Assembly (NCBI GenBank): GCA_938049325.1
Contig: CALICC010000326.1
Coordinates: forward strand, 1 to 15,835
Length of the DNA: 15,835 nt
Origin: an uncultured Ilumatobacter sp.
Lineage (GTDB): Bacteria > Actinomycetota > Acidimicrobiia > Acidimicrobiales > Ilumatobacteraceae
Reading direction: 5' to 3'
A program made the translations under genes and the position numbers. The notes below the pieces were generated by a model that worked only from the letters and a program-made list of their open reading frames with translations, had not been told where the DNA came from and did not search any database. Positions 13,135 to 15,835 of the stretch are shown piece after piece. Position 1 is the stretch's first letter. Each line of letters opens with the position of its first letter.

Positions 13135-13870
13135 TGGTCCGCACCGCAGGGTGAGGGACCGGGACCGACACGGGTCGGGCCAGCACGGCGGTCATCAACT
13201 CGTAGATCTGCTCTCCGATGAGCTCGACGATGTCGTCGCGCGCACTCAGGTAGAGCGGTTCGGCTCCGACGAACGCGTCGGGCTCCTCCGTGCACCACCA
13301 ACCGAAGTCTTCGCCGCCCGCTCCCCAATCTCGCCGCTTCCACTCGCGAAGCCGCGAGGTCACGTGGCCACTCTCGTCTTCTGAGTGTTCGAGGCGCAAG
13401 GGAACTTGCCAGCACACCTGCGGTTTCCAATCGAGTGGTCGCTCGCCGACCTCGACCGCTGCGATGTGCAGCGAACAGCCGACGCCTCCCTCGAATCCTG
13501 GCCGGTTGAGGAAGATGCACGCGTCGTCGACGAGGCGACTGGTGATGGTCGGAGCGCCCTCCTCATCGGGCTCACCCTGCTCGGTCCACCCGTTCGTCAT
13601 TGCCTCGGCGTGGAACTGCATGTGCTGTGGGCCGAGGCGGGGGACGTACTGCTCAACGTTGCGTAGGTCATCGGCGTCGAAGAAGTGGGCGCCGAAACTG
13701 CAGCACCCCTGCTCGAGTTCCGGTGCCGGAGTGTCGAGAATTCCCTTGCAGCCGCACCCGTAGATGCACGTGTAGTTCGAGCGCAGGAACGTCGCATCGA
13801 ACAGCCAGGTCCGGTGCTCGTCCGGGTCCTCGAAACTGATCCATTCGTGCAGGTCTTCGTGGGCGCTCAC
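13130..13870 (-). CDS. Cys-rich putative metal-binding protein, YkgJ/DUF3109-like
   Basis: This 246-aa soluble protein starts at GTG 13870. Nine cysteines are spaced C35-x3-C39-x-C41-x14-C56-C57, then C118, C132, C153 and C193. The segments DDACIFLNRPGFEGGVGCSLH (split around 116-135) and RPLDWKPQVCWQVPL (144-158) follow the pattern of YkgJ-type zinc or iron chelating domains: a C-x-F/Y-L segment, then G-x-C-x2-H/Y, then R-P-x-C before a Pro-containing strand. I therefore expect a bound zinc or iron-sulfur centre, but the family link is from memory of motif layout and the function is unknown. There is no signal peptide. It is divergent from alaS across 90 bp and convergent with the 66-aa gene. 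GTG is the only good start; the next in-frame ATG is at residue 84. Confidence 0.75.
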   Translation of the reverse strand: MSAHEDLHEWISFEDPDEHRTWLFDATFLRSNYTCIYGCGCKGILDTPAPELEQGCCSFGAHFFDADDLRNVEQYVPRLGPQHMQFHAEAMTNGWTEQGEPDEEGAPTITSRLVDDACIFLNRPGFEGGVGCSLHIAAVEVGERPLDWKPQVCWQVPLRLEHSEDESGHVTSRLREWKRRDWGAGGEDFGWWCTEEPDAFVGAEPLYLSARDDIVELIGEQIYELMTAVLARPVSVPVPHPAVRTN

Positions 13871-13876
13871 GCTGGG

Positions 13877-13885
13877 AAGCTACCG
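13877..13885 (-). promoter_or_regulatory. probable extended -10 box of the Cys-rich gene
   Basis: On the minus strand CGGTAGCTT contains TAGCTT (TANNNT), ending 6 nt before GTG 13870, with no Shine-Dalgarno sequence. It matches the alaS box in 8 of 9 positions. Confidence 0.45.
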
Positions 13886-13942
13886 GCTGCGGTCGTGGCG
13901 ACGACGGCCTGAGTTACCTCCTACCCGAGCACGCTCCCGCGT

Positions 13943-13951
13943 CGGTAGCAT
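13943..13951 (+). promoter_or_regulatory. probable extended -10 box of alaS
   Basis: CGGTAGCAT contains TAGCAT (TANNNT), ending 9 nt before ATG 13961. No Shine-Dalgarno sequence intervenes, which points to a leaderless or very short leader mRNA. It is a near mirror image of the box for the divergent gene. Confidence 0.45.
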
Positions 13952-13960
13952 CTGGCCGGT

Positions 13961-15835
13961 ATGGCTAACGACGCGTCGATGACGGCCGATCAAGTGCGGG
14001 ATTCTTTCACCGGATTCTTTGCTGCAAAAGACCACAACGTCGTGCCCTCGGCGAGCCTGATTCCGCATGATCCGACCGTGATGTTCAACGTGGCTGGCAT
14101 GGTCCCGTTCAAGTCGTACTTCGTCGGCGACGAACAGGCGCCGTACAAGCGGGCGACGGCGTCACAGAAGTGCGCACGCGCCGGCGGTAAGCACAACGAC
14201 CTCGACGACGTCGGCCGCACGAAGCGGCACCTCGTGTTCTTCGAGATGCTCGGCAACTTCAGCTTCGGTGACTACTTCAAGGCCGACGCCATCCCGTGGG
14301 CATGGGAGCTGATGACCGGGAGTCGCAGCGACGGCAAGTGGGGCTTCGACGGCGATCAGCTCTGGATCACCGTGCACGAGTCTGATGACGAGGCCGAGGC
14401 GATCTGGCACGAGCAGGTCGGCGTGCCGATGGAACGCATCCAGCGGCTCGGCGACAAGGACAACTATTGGCAGATGGGCGATACCGGTCCGTGCGGGCCG
14501 TGTAGCGAGATTCACATCGACCGTGGGGCCGCCTTCGGTCCCGACGGTGGGCCACTTCACGACCCGGCTGGCGACCGGTTCATGGAGGTCTGGAACCTCG
14601 TGTTCATGCAGTTCAACCAAGCGTCTGACGGCTCGCGTACGCCGCTGCCGAAGCCGTCGATCGACACCGGTGCAGGCCTCGAGCGCGTGCTCACGCTGAT
14701 GCAGGGCGTCGACTCGGTGTGGGAAACCGACCTCATGCAGCCGCTGATCGACTCGGCGCAGTCATTGACCGGCAAGACCTACAAGGTCGGTGACTACGAC
14801 GACCGCGACAGCTTCGGACTGCGCGTTCTCGCCGAGCATGCTCGGTCCGGGGCGATGCTGGTCAACGACGGAGTCTTCCCGTCGAACGAAGCGCGCGGCT
14901 ACGTGTTGCGCCGCATCATCCGACGGGCGGTGCGCTTTGCCTACATGCTCGGCACCGACAAGCTCGTCATGCCGACGTTGACCGAGACGGCGATCTCGGT
15001 CATGGGCAATGCGTATCCCGATCTGCTCAAGAACCAGGACTTCATCACCAACGTGATCACCCGTGAGGAAGAGAGCTTTCGGCACACGCTGAAGAACGGC
15101 CTCTCCATCCTCGACACAGCGCTCGAAGAGGATTCATCGAGCGTCCCCGGATCGACGGCGTTCTTGCTCCACGACACCTACGGATTCCCCGTCGAACTCA
15201 CCCAGGAGATTGCCCAAGAGCGCGAAGTCGACGTCGACCTCGACGGTTTCAACTCCGAGATGGGTGCTCAGCGCGAACGAGCCAAGGCCGCGGCAAAGGG
15301 CGCAGTCGACGACGCCACGCTCGACCAATACCGCACGGTGGCGGATCAGTTCGGGACCACCGAATTCGTCGGATACACCGACGACGTCGCCGAGGCGCAC
15401 GTCGTCGCCGTGCTCGAAGGCGACGACGGGCAGGTCGAGATCTTCCTCGACCGCTCTCCGTTCTACGCGGAGTCGGGCGGACAGATCGGTGACACCGGGT
15501 CGATCGTCACCGAAACCGGTACAGCCGAAGTGCTCGACACCACTTTCGCGATTCCAAACCTGCGTCGTCACACGGCGCGGGTCACTGACGGCGAGATCAC
15601 CGTCGGCCAGGCAGCAACTGCATCGATCGACACCGATCGGCGCGAGAAGATCCGGCGCAACCACACCGGCACGCACCTGCTTCACCATGCGCTGCGCGTC
15701 GTCCTCGGTGATCACGTCAAACAAGCCGGTTCGTACGTCGGCCCTGATCGACTGCGGTTCGACTTCTCGCACTACGAAGCCGTCACCGCCGAGCAGATCG
15801 CCGAGATCGAAGCGATCGCCAATGCCGAGACGTTG
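13961..15835 (+). CDS. alaS: alanyl-tRNA synthetase, 3' end outside window
   Basis: The frame is open from ATG 13961 to the window end, giving 625 residues of a protein usually near 880. This class II synthetase charges tRNA-Ala. The catalytic core starts MTADQVRDSFTGFF (7-20); motif 2 is RHLVFFEMLGNFSFGDYFK (89-107) and motif 3 is GAGLERV (237-243), with MGDTGPCGPCSEIH (172-185) between them. The tRNA-recognition region follows. The editing domain carries the zinc-type H-x3-H pair His568 and His572 in NHTGTHLLHH. The second half of the editing site and the C-Ala domain lie outside. ATG 13979 (residue 7) is a possible alternative start. The promoter probably sits in the 90-bp gap to the divergent Cys-rich gene. 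Confidence 0.97.
   Translation, partial: MANDASMTADQVRDSFTGFFAAKDHNVVPSASLIPHDPTVMFNVAGMVPFKSYFVGDEQAPYKRATASQKCARAGGKHNDLDDVGRTKRHLVFFEMLGNFSFGDYFKADAIPWAWELMTGSRSDGKWGFDGDQLWITVHESDDEAEAIWHEQVGVPMERIQRLGDKDNYWQMGDTGPCGPCSEIHIDRGAAFGPDGGPLHDPAGDRFMEVWNLVFMQFNQASDGSRTPLPKPSIDTGAGLERVLTLMQGVDSVWETDLMQPLIDSAQSLTGKTYKVGDYDDRDSFGLRVLAEHARSGAMLVNDGVFPSNEARGYVLRRIIRRAVRFAYMLGTDKLVMPTLTETAISVMGNAYPDLLKNQDFITNVITREEESFRHTLKNGLSILDTALEEDSSSVPGSTAFLLHDTYGFPVELTQEIAQEREVDVDLDGFNSEMGAQRERAKAAAKGAVDDATLDQYRTVADQFGTTEFVGYTDDVAEAHVVAVLEGDDGQVEIFLDRSPFYAESGGQIGDTGSIVTETGTAEVLDTTFAIPNLRRHTARVTDGEITVGQAATASIDTDRREKIRRNHTGTHLLHHALRVVLGDHVKQAGSYVGPDRLRFDFSHYEAVTAEQIAEIEAIANAETL

Noticed and set aside
1..15835. 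Defence system, CRISPR array, prophage, insertion sequence or RNA gene
   Set aside because: I saw no spaced direct repeats, transposase or integrase motifs, or tRNA arm signatures. Every long stretch is filled by ordinary chromosomal genes.

Overview
The window is about 15.8 kb of GC-rich chromosome packed with genes. It looks like an actinobacterium (Actinomycetota). The reasons are a CBS-containing GuaB1-type GMP reductase, a DUF3151 protein (an actinobacterial family), frequent GTG starts with GTGA/ATGA stop-start overlaps, and TANNNT -10 boxes placed directly in front of start codons. The class Acidimicrobiia (Ilumatobacter-like) is my best guess, but this is inference from gene flavour, not a search result. 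I see no tRNA, rRNA, CRISPR array, insertion sequence or phage gene. The content is almost entirely housekeeping.

Layout. Positions 1-477 (+) hold the 3' end of a J-domain protein gene cut by the window edge. Positions 2546-483 (-) form a three-gene unit: alpha/beta hydrolase, Sua5/TsaC threonylcarbamoyl-AMP synthase and a cupredoxin-like lipoprotein. Positions 2628-5376 (+) form a tightly coupled unit of guaB1, cmk and a PlsC-type acyltransferase. Positions 7286-5398 (-) hold a histidine-phosphatase-family protein and an M18 aminopeptidase. Positions 7307-8761 (+) encode pyruvate kinase. Positions 10198-8739 (-) hold a small membrane protein and an MFS transporter, the latter overlapping the pyk end convergently. 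Positions 10234-11195 (+) hold a DUF3151 protein and MobA-like molybdenum cofactor guanylyltransferase. Positions 11276-12759 (+) hold a rhodanese and an RNase D, followed by a clear intrinsic terminator. Positions 12905-13105 (+) encode a 66-aa protein of opposite-charge halves. Positions 13870-13130 (-) encode a Cys-rich, probably metal-binding protein of unknown role. From 13961 to the window end (+) runs alaS, cut off at residue 625.

How the genes fit together. The guaB1-cmk-plsC unit joins purine salvage, CMP/dCMP phosphorylation and phosphatidic acid synthesis. Pyruvate kinase supplies ATP and pyruvate. TsaC and AlaRS serve tRNA modification and charging, RNase D serves RNA maturation, and MobA serves Mo cofactor assembly. 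Stop-start overlaps (guaB1/cmk, cmk/plsC, hydrolase/tsaC, small membrane protein/MFS, rhodanese/rnd) point to translational coupling.

No undescribed defence, mobile or biosynthetic system is visible. The points most worth a second look are: an apparent leaderless-transcript signature at six, perhaps seven, transcription-unit starts; a nearly mirror-symmetric divergent promoter pair between the Cys-rich gene and alaS; a cupredoxin with Gln at the usual axial Met position; and the uncharacterised Cys-rich, 66-aa and 105-aa proteins.
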